The translations under genes were made by a program, and so were the position numbers. The notes beneath the pieces are model-generated. The model was not told where the DNA came from, did not search any database, and saw nothing but the letters and a program-made list of their open reading frames with translations. From NCBI GenBank assembly GCA_903826405.1, contig CAIKEH010000055.1, positions 1-64,000 on the forward strand: a stretch of 64,000 bases of DNA. The letters are read 5' to 3'. The stretch is from an uncultured bacterium. Its GTDB lineage: Bacteria; Bacteroidota; Bacteroidia; Chitinophagales; Chitinophagaceae. This document shows positions 44,505 through 53,836 of this stretch, piece by piece (the stretch's first letter is position 1; each line of letters starts with the position of its first letter).

Positions 44505-44948
44505 ATGAGCAAATTACATTTCACCACCAAGCATGCAAATGCAGCTTCCGTTCAGCACAACTGGTATGTTGTCGACGGGACCAATCAAACTGTAGGTCGC
44601 GTGTGTAGCAAGATTGCCGCTGTATTGCGCGGTAAGAACAAGGCTTACTACACGCCACACGTTGATTGCGGAGATTACATCATCTTCATCAATGCCGACA
44701 AAGTCAAATTCACAGGTAACAAAGCTGAGCAGAAAATCTATCAGAATTTCTCTGGCTATCCGGGTGGACTCCGTGAGGAGGTCGCCAAAGATCTGCTGAA
44801 GCGTCGTCCAGAGGCGGTTATTGAAAGGGCTGTGAAAGGTATGCTTCCCAAGAACAGGCTGGGTCGCAAGATGGTGAAGAAACTCTTCGTCTATTCCGGC
44901 TCCGAGCATCCGCACAAAGCGCAACAGCCCGTCGAATTGAAATTCTGA
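44505..44948 (+). CDS. rplM: 50S ribosomal protein L13
   Basis: This 147-residue ribosomal protein has WYVVDGTNQTVGRVCSKIAAVLRGKNK near the start and CGDYIIFINADKVKFTGNKAEQKIY, GGLREE and ERAVKGMLPKNRLGRKMVKKLFVYSG, which cover the L13 signature. It is the first gene of the L13-S9 unit and helps assemble the 50S subunit. I chose the ATG at 44505; the frame starts 34 codons earlier in the leader, but that part is not conserved. Confidence 0.97.
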   Translation: MSKLHFTTKHANAASVQHNWYVVDGTNQTVGRVCSKIAAVLRGKNKAYYTPHVDCGDYIIFINADKVKFTGNKAEQKIYQNFSGYPGGLREEVAKDLLKRRPEAVIERAVKGMLPKNRLGRKMVKKLFVYSGSEHPHKAQQPVELKF

Positions 44949-44980
44949 TCAATTAAAAAAGACCTTCAAAAAGTATATAC

Positions 44981-45370
44981 ATGGAAAAACAGAAGAACGG
45001 ACTTGGCCGTCGCAAGGAAGCCGTTACCAGGGTATTCCTGAGTAAGGGTGACGGTAAGATCACCGTGAACGATCTGGACTATAAAGCATATTTCCCCCAA
45101 GTGTATCTCCAAAACCAGGTGGAACTCCCCTTCAAGACGATCGATAGCGTCGGCAAGTTCGATGTTACCGTCAATGCCGCTGGTGGTGGTAAAAAGGGAC
45201 AGGCGGAAGCAACCAAACTGGGTATCTCCCGTGCCCTCATCCAGGTGAATGCGGAATGGCGTCCGGCCTTGAAAGCCGCAGGATTGCTCCATCGCGACCC
45301 CAGGTCTGTGGAAAGGAAGAAATTCGGTAAGAAGAAGGCCCGTAGAAGCTACCAGTTCAGCAAACGTTAA
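44981..45370 (+). CDS. rpsI: 30S ribosomal protein S9
   Basis: The 129-residue protein starts with NGLGRRKEAVTRVFLSKGDGKITVN and ends with the basic tail KKARRSYQFSKR, which reaches the tRNA in the P site. GGGKKGQAEATKLGISRAL is the central signature. It follows rplM by 32 bases and is cotranscribed. Length and sequence are normal. Confidence 0.97.
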   Translation: MEKQKNGLGRRKEAVTRVFLSKGDGKITVNDLDYKAYFPQVYLQNQVELPFKTIDSVGKFDVTVNAAGGGKKGQAEATKLGISRALIQVNAEWRPALKAAGLLHRDPRSVERKKFGKKKARRSYQFSKR

Positions 45371-45466
45371 TCTGTTGCTACATGTCAAAGTCCCAGACTT
45401 ACCGAAAGGTGTGGCCGGGGTGGAAGGCGGCGGTATCAACATCACAAACATTCATACAAGAAATAC

Positions 45467-46330
45467 ATGGAAAATAACACTTCATTGCAGCAGCAACTCC
45501 TGGAAGCCGGTGTCCACTTTGGTCACTTGCGTAAGAAGTGGAACCCCAAGATGCTCCCTTACATCTATGCAGAGAAAAAGGGCATCCACATCATCGACCT
45601 CAACAAGACTGTTGAGTGCCTGCAGGAAACTGCGGCGGCTCTCAAGAGCATCGCCAAGAGCGGCAAGAAGATCATGTTCGTGGGTACCAAGAAACAGGCC
45701 AAGGAGATCGTCACCGAATGTGCGCGCAGGGTCAACATGCCCTTCGTGACCGAACGTTGGCTCGGTGGCATGCTCACCAACTTCAATACGGTCCGCAAGA
45801 GCGTGAAGAAGATGCAGAGCATTGAGAAGATGCTTACTGACGGCACTTTCGACAACATCACCAAGAAGGAGCGCCTGCAACTAGCGCGCGACAGGGATAA
45901 GATGGAAAAGGTACTGGGTGGTATCGCACAATTAGGTCGCGTACCCGCAGCCCTTTTCATCGTGGACATTGGCCACGAGCATATCGCTCTGGCTGAAGCC
46001 AAAAAACTCGGCATCTCCACATTTGGCGTAGTGGATACTAACTGCGATCCGAACAAAGTGGACTATCCCGTTCCCGGTAACGATGATGCGACCAAATCCA
46101 TCGCCATCATCACCAATTACATCACCGCAGCCATTTCCGAAGGCCTTGCCGAAAGACAGGCTGAAAAGGCCGATGAAGGTGAAGAGAACGAAGAAGGGGC
46201 AGAAAAGATCCGGTTTTCCGTTGATGAGGACGAGGAAAAACGCAGTGGTGACCGCAGGGGCAAGCCCCAACCGAAACGTCGTGTTGCTGGCCCTGGCGGC
46301 GGCGGACGCCGGCCGGCTACCAAGCGCTGA
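45467..46330 (+). CDS. rpsB: 30S ribosomal protein S2
   Basis: S2 (287 residues) is built into the small subunit late and helps recruit S1. Signature segments are LLEAGVHFGHLRKKWNPKMLPYI, FVGTKKQAKEIV, RVNMPFVTERWLGGMLTNF, and PAALFIVDIGHEHIALAEAKKLGI. The last 60 residues are an acidic then basic, low-complexity extension (EGEENEEGAEK, then KRRVAGPGGGGRRPATKR), typical for this phylum. It lies 96 bases after rpsI and 62 before tsf. Confidence 0.97.
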   Translation: MENNTSLQQQLLEAGVHFGHLRKKWNPKMLPYIYAEKKGIHIIDLNKTVECLQETAAALKSIAKSGKKIMFVGTKKQAKEIVTECARRVNMPFVTERWLGGMLTNFNTVRKSVKKMQSIEKMLTDGTFDNITKKERLQLARDRDKMEKVLGGIAQLGRVPAALFIVDIGHEHIALAEAKKLGISTFGVVDTNCDPNKVDYPVPGNDDATKSIAIITNYITAAISEGLAERQAEKADEGEENEEGAEKIRFSVDEDEEKRSGDRRGKPQPKRRVAGPGGGGRRPATKR

Positions 46331-46392
46331 TCCATTTCATAACACAAAACAATCTCCTGAAGGGTTCAACCCCTCAGGATTCCATTAAGAAT

Positions 46393-47232
46393 ATGTCTAC
46401 AACAACGATCACAGCAGCAGATATCAACAAGCTGCGCCAGATGACCGGCGCAGGCATGATGGATTGCCGTAAGGCTCTGACCGAGACCAACGGCGATTTC
46501 GAAGCGGCCATAGACTGGCTGCGCAAAAAAGGCCAGAAAGTAGCCGCCCTCCGCGGCGACCGCGAAGCCAAGGAAGGTGTCGTACTCGCCAAAACTACTT
46601 CAGACCATAAGACCGGTATTGCGCTTTGCCTTAGCTGCGAGACCGATTTCGTAAGTAAGAATGCAGAATTCGTGGCCTTTGCACAAAGCATCATCGATGC
46701 TGCCATCGCCGGCAATGTCAAAAGTGCTGAAGAACTGAACAACTCCGTCATCAATGGCGGCAAGGTCGCCGATCTGGTGAATGATAAACTAGCCAGCATC
46801 GGAGAAAAGATCGGCATCTCCAAGTTCGAGCGGATTGATTCCGAATATGTGGCATCCTATATCCACGGTGCCAACCGCATGGCCGTGCTGGTTGGTTTGA
46901 ACAAGTCGAATGAAGAAGTGGGTAAGGATGTCGCTATGCAGATCGCTGCCATGAATCCCGTTGCCGTGGATCCCGCCGCCGTTCCTGCTGAGGTTGTTTC
47001 TCGAGAAAAAGCCATTGTCACCGAACAGATCAAAGCAGACCCCAAAATGGCCGGTAAGCCTGATGAAATGATCAACAAGATCGCTGAAGGCAAGTTGAAT
47101 GCATTCTTCAAGGAGAGCACTTTACTCGCACAAGCTTTCGTGAAAGATGGATCCAAGAACGTCGGTGATCATATCAAAGGTGTCGACGGATCTCTGTCCG
47201 TTCTATCCTTCAAGCGAATTGCCCTCGGATAA
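46393..47232 (+). CDS. tsf: Translation elongation factor Ts
   Basis: EF-Ts (279 residues) is the nucleotide exchange factor of EF-Tu. The N-terminal UBA-like domain reads INKLRQMTGAGMMDCRKALTETNGDFEAAIDWLR, and the core has CETDFVSKNAEFVAFA and IGEKIGISKFERI. GKPDEMINKIAEGKLNAFFKESTLLAQAF is the conserved C-terminal segment. It follows rpsB, the usual partner, and the unit ends with a strong terminator. Confidence 0.97.
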   Translation: MSTTTITAADINKLRQMTGAGMMDCRKALTETNGDFEAAIDWLRKKGQKVAALRGDREAKEGVVLAKTTSDHKTGIALCLSCETDFVSKNAEFVAFAQSIIDAAIAGNVKSAEELNNSVINGGKVADLVNDKLASIGEKIGISKFERIDSEYVASYIHGANRMAVLVGLNKSNEEVGKDVAMQIAAMNPVAVDPAAVPAEVVSREKAIVTEQIKADPKMAGKPDEMINKIAEGKLNAFFKESTLLAQAFVKDGSKNVGDHIKGVDGSLSVLSFKRIALG

Positions 47233-47265
47233 TCGAATATACTCAGTCAAAGAGAACATAAATCA

Positions 47266-47300
47266 AACCGGATGATCACTCGATCATCCGGTTTTTTTTT
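47266..47300 (+). terminator. Terminator of the rpsB-tsf unit
   Basis: AACCGGATGATC (47266-47277) and GATCATCCGGTT (47282-47293) form a perfect 12-base-pair stem with a 4-base loop, running into nine T (47292-47300). Confidence 0.92.
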
Positions 47301-47418
47301 ATCACGCCTCTTGATTATTCAGAGGGCTATCCATATCCTACGCAACACTTCTGCTTACGGCACCGTTTTGCTCTTCTGGAATTCAGGTGTCAAGCTAAAG
47401 GTCTTTTTGATCGGGGCA

Positions 47419-48219
47419 TCATTGGATGTAGCGAATGACTCCAACATCAAGGGCACTCTTTCCTATTCCATAAAGCCAACCCTTTGAAAAAATAGTCGTG
47501 ACGCTGCCGGGTGGAAGGATCAAACCTCCTTCCAGAAGAACCTCATGCGAGCCTGATATGGTAGCATAAAAATAGTAGGGTCCCGATCTTATCCTGGCGA
47601 AGCGCTGCGCATCGTTGATCGTGGAGGTGTGGGTGGGTAGGTATTCCCGGCCTGTAAATAATTTCGATCCTGAAGGGCCAGCATTATAATATACATAGAT
47701 GTCCATTGGAGGAGTCCCGGGAGAAAGATTGATGAACCTGACCTGCGCCCAAGCGGAATCAGGTACCCTCAAGCTATCCTTCAAGACCACACATTGAGCC
47801 TGGCCATGCTTGATCGAATCCGTGATGAAAACGGAATACTTTTCATTAGGGGAGAAGTAGCCGTTCCTCGTGGCAATATAATTTCTGCTTGTGGGCAAGG
47901 CGAAGTTCAGTTGGCGGTAGCCATTCATTAAATATATATAGGGCACCTTTTTTGTCGTGTTTCCGGAAACGCCGGGGATCTCTTGAAGAGTGTAACTGGT
48001 CTTTCCAGAAGGGAGTGTGGTATCCGGCAGCAGTTGAATCTGATTGTCCACAAAGAATTGCAGGCCCTGAATGTCCGTTGATGCATTGGTGACGGAAATT
48101 GACGTGACGGCATCGGAGATATTCAGGACGTTCGGCCTTTGCTCTTTTCTGCAGGATGTGAGAGCAAGGGCGATCATCAGGAACCGGACAGCAATATGTT
48201 CATTGTGGAATCGCTTCAT
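47419..48219 (-). CDS. DUF4397 lipoprotein
   Basis: This 266-residue surface or periplasmic lipoprotein has a lipobox ALALTSC (cysteine about residue 23). Two beta-sandwich halves follow: the first has VTNASTDIQGLQFFVDNQI, the second AQVRFINLSPGTPPMDIYVYY, both typical of DUF4397, along with FARIRSGPYYFYATISG. It has no known activity. It is downstream of nothing obvious, transcribed towards the tsf terminator, and divergent from the gene at 48440. Confidence 0.82.
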   Translation of the reverse strand: MKRFHNEHIAVRFLMIALALTSCRKEQRPNVLNISDAVTSISVTNASTDIQGLQFFVDNQIQLLPDTTLPSGKTSYTLQEIPGVSGNTTKKVPYIYLMNGYRQLNFALPTSRNYIATRNGYFSPNEKYSVFITDSIKHGQAQCVVLKDSLRVPDSAWAQVRFINLSPGTPPMDIYVYYNAGPSGSKLFTGREYLPTHTSTINDAQRFARIRSGPYYFYATISGSHEVLLEGGLILPPGSVTTIFSKGWLYGIGKSALDVGVIRYIQ

Positions 48220-48349
48220 CTTTCTATGTCAATAGGACACTGAATTTACGTCACTTTTATGGCTCCGCCAAGAACGTGGAAGGCAATGGGGTGGTTATCC
48301 TAACCGGCTCTGAAAGATCAATTTAAGGTCGGGTTCGAATGCAGGTCGT

Positions 48350-48357
48350 TATATTTG
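48350..48357 (+). promoter_or_regulatory. -7 element of the gene at 48440
   Basis: TATATTTG matches TAnnTTTG exactly, 82 bases before the ATG. No -33 element is seen. The leader has a weak hairpin (AAGGTG with CACCTT). Confidence 0.4.
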
Positions 48358-48439
48358 TCCCATCCCAAAGGTGTTGAAGTCCTGATGAAAGCACCTTGAT
48401 ATTGCCTCCGGATTTCAAACGAGAAAAAATGATCAACGT

Positions 48440-49798
48440 ATGGACTTGTCGAATTTCTCCCGAAGCATATTTCTCCTTCTGATTTTTGCACCCCTCGGGA
48501 CCTGGTCTCAGCAAAAAAGTATTCATGATAAGCCTGGTCAGGCGGTCCTAAGCATTGGGAATCATGCAGCGAAATATGATGAAAAGGGTATGCTGTTGCC
48601 TTGGACATCATGGGCCGATGCATTAGATAGGGAAATGTCCTGGTATCTGAAATGCCCGAAAGCAAATGGGTACCCCAGTTTTGTCTGGATGACATTCATG
48701 GATGGGGATTTCAAGCCAGATCCGGATCGGCACGATCTGATCCCGGCAACGCAGAATGGCATGGGTATTATTTCCTATCTCAAATATTACGAATATGAGG
48801 GACGTAAAAATCCCAAGTTGCTGGACTGGGCACGTTTCATGGGGGATTATTTGGTGAAGGAATGCAACACCCCGAATGAAGGGAGATATCCAGGATTCAC
48901 TCGCTCCACAGGTACTGTTGGACAGTTCCCTCAATCCCCGAACTGCGGCACACAGCAGGATGCGCCATATGAGATCCAGCCCGATAAGGGAGGATTGGCT
49001 GGTTATGCACTTTTATTACTCTACAAGGAGACCAAAAATAACAGGTATCTCGATCAGGCACTGAATAATGCAAGGGTGTTAGCCAGGAATATGAAGGATG
49101 GCGATGCGCGTCATTCCCCCTGGCCTTTTCGCGTGGACTTTCGCACCGGAGACGGCCGCGGTGATGTATCCGGGAATATGGTCTATATCTTGCGCTTGTA
49201 CGATATGCTTGGTGACATGGGATACAGCGAATTCTCCGATCAGCGCCAACGTCTTTGGAAATGGATACGTGAACAACAGCTACCCAATCTGAAAGGTGAT
49301 GGAATGCTGTGGGTGCAGTTTTTTGAAGACCATGCCGAGGCCAATAACAGGACCGCATGGTCTCCGCTTAACCTCGCACGATACCTCTTGGAAAAAAAGG
49401 AAAACCTGGACCCGGAATGGCAGCCACATGCAAAGGCATTGATCGAATTCGTCAATACACATTTTACGAGTATTCGGTATGGGGTGACCGTTTGTGGGGA
49501 ACAGGACAATGACCGGAATCCTTGGGGAGGTATACTATCCACTTACGGTGCGGTTCTAGCCATGTACAGTGCTGCCACGGGGTCCGATGAATTCAAGGGA
49601 CTTGCCTGGCAGGCGCTCACCTTTGCACTTTATGCGATCAACGACGACGGTTGTCCCGGAGAACAAGCTTCATACTCAGGTCGTGGTGGCTGGCAGGAAG
49701 ATGCGCATACTGATGTGATCCATAATTATATGGATGCGATACGGGCTATTCCCGCCTGGGCAGGCAAAAAGAACACGCCCGCCAAAGCTTCACGATGA
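48440..49798 (+). CDS. Secreted six-hairpin-like protein, unknown function
   Basis: This 452-residue exported protein has a signal peptide to about residue 23 (LGTWSQQ). The mature part is mainly helical pairs (KYYEYEGRKNPKLLDWARFMGDYLV, LLLYKETKNNRYLDQALNNARVLA), with aromatic and glycine-rich turns such as DFRTGDGRGDVSGN, the pattern of alpha/alpha-toroid enzymes (glycosidases, lyases, epimerases). Acidic residues in the turns, e.g. DFRTGDG and GGWQEDAHTD, could be catalytic but this is a guess. I do not recognise the family. Neighbours give no hint. Confidence 0.6.
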   Translation: MDLSNFSRSIFLLLIFAPLGTWSQQKSIHDKPGQAVLSIGNHAAKYDEKGMLLPWTSWADALDREMSWYLKCPKANGYPSFVWMTFMDGDFKPDPDRHDLIPATQNGMGIISYLKYYEYEGRKNPKLLDWARFMGDYLVKECNTPNEGRYPGFTRSTGTVGQFPQSPNCGTQQDAPYEIQPDKGGLAGYALLLLYKETKNNRYLDQALNNARVLARNMKDGDARHSPWPFRVDFRTGDGRGDVSGNMVYILRLYDMLGDMGYSEFSDQRQRLWKWIREQQLPNLKGDGMLWVQFFEDHAEANNRTAWSPLNLARYLLEKKENLDPEWQPHAKALIEFVNTHFTSIRYGVTVCGEQDNDRNPWGGILSTYGAVLAMYSAATGSDEFKGLAWQALTFALYAINDDGCPGEQASYSGRGGWQEDAHTDVIHNYMDAIRAIPAWAGKKNTPAKASR

Positions 49799-50108
49799 GT
49801 CCATGGTACGGAATGTCCCATAAGGTTTGAACCGGATCCTTGATTTCTCACCATCCGAAAGGGGATTCATCTCCATACTTGATGACTATCAGGAGGAATT
49901 CAAGAAATACGAAATCGCAAATCGTATAATTGGATGATTGGGGTTGAATCACAAACCCGGATCGGCACATCTTTCACTCCAGTTTCATTTCTTATTTTCT
50001 ACTCATCTGTGCTAATTCTCCAAGTTGACGGCAGGTAATGGGCAACGAAATTGGTCCGGATATGCTACATTCGCATCGCCATCATAAACCTATTTTAAAT
50101 AGACATTC
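49799..50108. other. Intergenic stretch before phnA
   Basis: No complete gene is supported in these 310 bases. A 36-codon open frame from a TTG at 49827 to 49937 has a protein-like composition (see findings). TACATTCG at 50066-50073 is a poor -7 box. Nothing else stands out. Confidence 0.5.
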
Positions 50109-51356
50109 ATGTCCACGATCTCCACGAAGTCTTTTGGGATAAACCATCGTACTTATCAACCTGCCGCCCAACCCATTGTCGTGATCTGTATAGACGGATC
50201 TGCGGATGAATATCTGGATTCGGCGCTCGCTCATGGACGTATGCCCAATCTTTCTAAAATGGCTGTGAACGGATATCGTGGGATGGTACGTGGCGCACTG
50301 CCATCATTCACTAATGTCAACAACACATCCATAGTAACGGGGGTCACCCCAGCGATACACGGAATCAGCGGAAATTTTTTCTATGAAGCCGATAAGGATC
50401 GTGAGGTCATGATGAATTCCTCTGAATATCTGCGCGCAGAGACCATATTGGCTGCGGCTGCGAATTCGGGCAGGAAGGTGGCTGTGGTCACGGCGAAGGA
50501 GAAGCTGCGGGATATATTATCTTACAAATTGAATGGGGGCATCGCATTTTCCTCAGAAAAAGCAGATCAGGCCAAGCTGGCCACCCATGGCATCGAGCAC
50601 GCTGAAAAAGTAGTAGGTATCCCTACCCCGGAAATCTATAGCGGAGAGGCCAGTCTGTTCGTACTTAGAGCCGGTGCAGCGCTCATTGAAAAAGGACTTG
50701 CAGACTTTCTCTACCTGTCGTTGACCGATTACATGCAACACACCTATGATCCATACGCCGAGGAGTCGCTTGCTTTTTATGAAGCCATGGACAAGGAGTT
50801 TGGTCGTTTGGTATCACTTGGCGCCATCGTGGGAGCCACGGCCGATCATGGCATGAATGCCAAGATCAAAGAAGATGGTACACCGAACGTACTCTTCGTG
50901 GAAGATCTGTTGGAAGCGGAATTCGGAAACCACTTCCGGGTCATATGCCCAATCACGGATCCATACGTGAAGCATCATGGCGCTTTGGGATCTTATGTAG
51001 TGGTTCATGTGAATGATCAATCTTTATTGTCGGCTGCGGAGAAATTCCTGAAAAATCTTGATGGGATCACCGAGGTTTACGGTAACGATCTAGCCGTACG
51101 TTTGCTTGAATTGCCAGCAGATCGCATAGGGGACCTTGTTGTCTTGAGTGGCAGGAATGTGGTACTCGGCAGAAGGCCTCAATATCATGAACTTTCTGCC
51201 TTGGACAGCACATTGCGATCACATGGCGGACGATACGAGGAGATGGTGCCCATGATCATCTCGCATCCCCTGAATGCTACTTACCTCCGCAAAGCTGCGG
51301 GGGACCCTCGCAACTTCGATATTTTCGATTTCACGATCAACGGTACCCGAAAATAA
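50109..51356 (+). CDS. phnA: Phosphonoacetate hydrolase
   Basis: This 415-residue alkaline-phosphatase-superfamily enzyme splits phosphonoacetate into acetate and phosphate. Metal-binding and active-site segments fit the family: VVICIDGSADEYLDSALAHGRMPNLSKM (first D), SFTNVNNTSIVTG with the nucleophilic threonine, YLSLTDYMQHTYDP, and ATADHGMNAK (D-H pair), then PITDPYVKHHGALGSYVVV. It is the first gene of a pair with phnY 35 bases later. The absence of a signal peptide fits a cytosolic enzyme acting on imported phosphonate. Confidence 0.92.
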   Translation: MSTISTKSFGINHRTYQPAAQPIVVICIDGSADEYLDSALAHGRMPNLSKMAVNGYRGMVRGALPSFTNVNNTSIVTGVTPAIHGISGNFFYEADKDREVMMNSSEYLRAETILAAAANSGRKVAVVTAKEKLRDILSYKLNGGIAFSSEKADQAKLATHGIEHAEKVVGIPTPEIYSGEASLFVLRAGAALIEKGLADFLYLSLTDYMQHTYDPYAEESLAFYEAMDKEFGRLVSLGAIVGATADHGMNAKIKEDGTPNVLFVEDLLEAEFGNHFRVICPITDPYVKHHGALGSYVVVHVNDQSLLSAAEKFLKNLDGITEVYGNDLAVRLLELPADRIGDLVVLSGRNVVLGRRPQYHELSALDSTLRSHGGRYEEMVPMIISHPLNATYLRKAAGDPRNFDIFDFTINGTRK

Positions 51357-51391
51357 GGGGGATGGTGCCGCCCGGAACATAAATAATCGAC

Positions 51392-52837
51392 ATGCCGAAA
51401 CACGAAGCAGATCATAAAGGGATATTGAAGATGAGCTGCCTTATAGCAGGCCAGCCTGTCCAATCTGGGAAATTCCATGAAGTACATAGTCCTTTCGATA
51501 ACCGTTTAGTCGGCACCGTGGAACTGGCAGATGCCACTCATACGGAATCTGCGATACTGGCGGGATTGGCTGGTGGTCCGAAAACCACACGCTATGACCG
51601 ATATCTTGTTCTGGAGAAAGCGAGGCAACTGCTCGTTGAGCGAAAGGAGTCCTTTGCTCAAGTGATCAGTGCAGAATCGGGGTTGGCGATCCGGGAGGCT
51701 CGTTATGAAACAGGCCGTGCTCATGATGTATTGATGTTCGCCGCAATGGAAACACTCAAGGATGACGGACAGATCTTCAGTTGTGATATATCTCCTTCCG
51801 GCAAGGCCAGAAAGATCTTCACTTTGCGTGAACCACTTGCCCTTGCCACGGCGATCACTCCGTTCAACCATCCATTGAATCAGGTCGTGCACAAGATCGC
51901 GCCAGCTATTGCAGCCGGTACTCCTGTGATCCTGAAGCCATCGGAGAAAACCCCGTTGACCGCGATCATGGTCACGGAACTGCTATATGAGGCGGGACTC
52001 CCGCCTCACATGCTCAGCGTAGTACTCGGACCGACAACAGAAGTAGCTGAGAGATTGGTCAAGGACCCTCGCGTTGAACTGGTATCTTTCACCGGTAGCG
52101 TTGCGGTGGGCAAAAGGATCGCTGCGGCAGCAGGGTATAAAAAAGTGATCCTTGAACTTGGAGGCAATGACCCCATCATCATTTTGGAAGACGCGAATCT
52201 GGATACCGCAGTTGCTCTGGCCGCGGAAGGTTCTTTCCGAAACAGTGGACAGCGATGCACCGCTGTAAAAAGGATACTGGTTCATGAAAAGATCAAAGAT
52301 GCATTCCTGTCGAAATTCCTGGAAAAGGTCAAGGAGTACACTTGCGGCGACCCTTCCGATCCCGAAACGAAGGTAGGTACCGTCATCAGTGAGGAATCCG
52401 CCATTTATCTCGAGCAGGTAGTGAACAAGGCGGTGGAACAAGGAGCTAAAGTACTTTACGGTGGGAAACGCAATGGAGCTCTCATGGAGCCTACGGTGAT
52501 CACTGATGTTCCCAGAGATGCGGACATGGTGGTACACGAGTCATTCGGACCGCTGGCACCGATACTCACGTTCAGAGATATCGATGATGCCATTTCCCTT
52601 TCGAATTCCACAGATTACGGTCTCTCTTCAGGGATCGTCACCAACAATATGGAATATGCTTTGCGTTTCATTCGGGAATTGAAAGTTGGGACGGTCAATA
52701 TCAATGAGGTTCCAGGTTACCGGATCGAGAGTTCACCTTTCGGGGGGATCAAGGACTCAGGACTCGGCATCAAAGAAGGCGTTATCGAGGCCATCAAGTG
52801 CTTCACGTTCGTCAAGACCTTCTCCCTGCCTTGGTAG
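51392..52837 (+). CDS. phnY: Phosphonoacetaldehyde dehydrogenase
   Basis: This NAD-dependent aldehyde dehydrogenase of 481 residues (468 if started at the ATG at 51431, MSCLIAGQPVQ) should oxidise phosphonoacetaldehyde to phosphonoacetate, the substrate of PhnA. Signatures are TPFNHPLNQVVHKIAPAIAAG, SFTGSVAVGKRIAAAAG, the catalytic glutamate in LELGGNDP and the catalytic cysteine in FRNSGQRCTAVKR. The tail (GGIKDSGLGIKEG) is typical. The assignment to PhnY rather than a general aldehyde dehydrogenase rests mainly on its neighbour phnA. Confidence 0.85.
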   Translation: MPKHEADHKGILKMSCLIAGQPVQSGKFHEVHSPFDNRLVGTVELADATHTESAILAGLAGGPKTTRYDRYLVLEKARQLLVERKESFAQVISAESGLAIREARYETGRAHDVLMFAAMETLKDDGQIFSCDISPSGKARKIFTLREPLALATAITPFNHPLNQVVHKIAPAIAAGTPVILKPSEKTPLTAIMVTELLYEAGLPPHMLSVVLGPTTEVAERLVKDPRVELVSFTGSVAVGKRIAAAAGYKKVILELGGNDPIIILEDANLDTAVALAAEGSFRNSGQRCTAVKRILVHEKIKDAFLSKFLEKVKEYTCGDPSDPETKVGTVISEESAIYLEQVVNKAVEQGAKVLYGGKRNGALMEPTVITDVPRDADMVVHESFGPLAPILTFRDIDDAISLSNSTDYGLSSGIVTNNMEYALRFIRELKVGTVNINEVPGYRIESSPFGGIKDSGLGIKEGVIEAIKCFTFVKTFSLPW

Positions 52838-52939
52838 TCAGCACCATTTTCCTCTGGAGTAGGTCAAAAGTTGATTTCAGCAGCACTGCCGGAGTGCGAA
52901 AATGATAGAATTTCTTTCGCGGCATCGTATATTCGCTAC

Positions 52940-53650
52940 ATGCAACCCCGATACAAACGCATCTTGCTCAAGCTTTCCGGAGAATCCCTGATGGGAGACA
53001 ACAGTTTCGGTCTTGACCCTCTCGTCATAGAACGTTATGCCAGCGAGATCAAAAAGATCGTTGCACTGGGTGTGGAGGTCGCGGTTGTCATAGGTGGTGG
53101 AAATATCTACCGTGGCATGAATGAGAAACAAACTGGCATCGAACGCGCGCACGGGGATTATATGGGCATGTTGGCCACGGTGATCAATGGTATGGCCATG
53201 CAGGCGATGCTAGAGAAACTCGGGGTCTATACCCGACTGCAAAGTGCCATCAAGATGGAGCAGGTTGCCGAGCCATATATACGCCGTCGGGCCATCCGTC
53301 ACCTGGAGAAGCACCGTGTGGTCATCTTCGGGGCAGGAACCGGTAATCCTTACTTCACTACAGACACGGCCGGATCGTTGCGTGCCATTGAGATCGGTGC
53401 CGAGGTGATACTAAAAGGAACAAGAGTGGACGGAATCTATACCGCCGATCCCGAAAAGGACACCACGGCCACCCGATTCGAGAACATCAGTTTCAAGGAG
53501 TGCATCGATAAGAACCTGAAAGTGATGGATATGACTGCTTTCACACTTTGCATGGAGAACAACTTGCCCATCATCGTTTTTGATATGAACCGGGAAGGAA
53601 ATTTAAGTCGTGTCGTCATGGGTGAGCAGGTGGGAACCTTGGTGAAATGA
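52940..53650 (+). CDS. pyrH: UMP kinase
   Basis: This 236-residue hexameric bacterial UMP kinase converts UMP to UDP. The amino-acid-kinase fold has [14 protein letters not shown] at the start, [13 protein letters not shown] (phosphate-binding), [17 protein letters not shown] and the end [20 protein letters not shown] chose the ATG at 52940; the frame starts 23 residues earlier without similarity. It lies 102 bases after phnY on the same strand but is probably an independent housekeeping gene. Confidence 0.96.
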   Translation: MQPRYKRILLKLSGESLMGDNSFGLDPLVIERYASEIKKIVALGVEVAVVIGGGNIYRGMNEKQTGIERAHGDYMGMLATVINGMAMQAMLEKLGVYTRLQSAIKMEQVAEPYIRRRAIRHLEKHRVVIFGAGTGNPYFTTDTAGSLRAIEIGAEVILKGTRVDGIYTADPEKDTTATRFENISFKECIDKNLKVMDMTAFTLCMENNLPIIVFDMNREGNLSRVVMGEQVGTLVK

Positions 53651-53836
53651 TCAATGGATTAGTAGATTGATAGAAAGAGTCAAATATGAAACCTCTGGAC
53701 ATGGTAACCCATTTTTGGGGATTCAAAAGTGAATGCGCATCCATGACCGCCAGGTTCTTGATTCAGTAGAAAAGAGATCCCATTTCATTTTAAAAAATTC
53801 CTCCATCCATTCATCCACTAATCCATTCTCTTTCCC

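Noticed and set aside
48331-48350. tRNA-like T-arm sequence GGGTTCGAATGC
   Set aside because: No matching acceptor, D or anticodon arms could be found around it.
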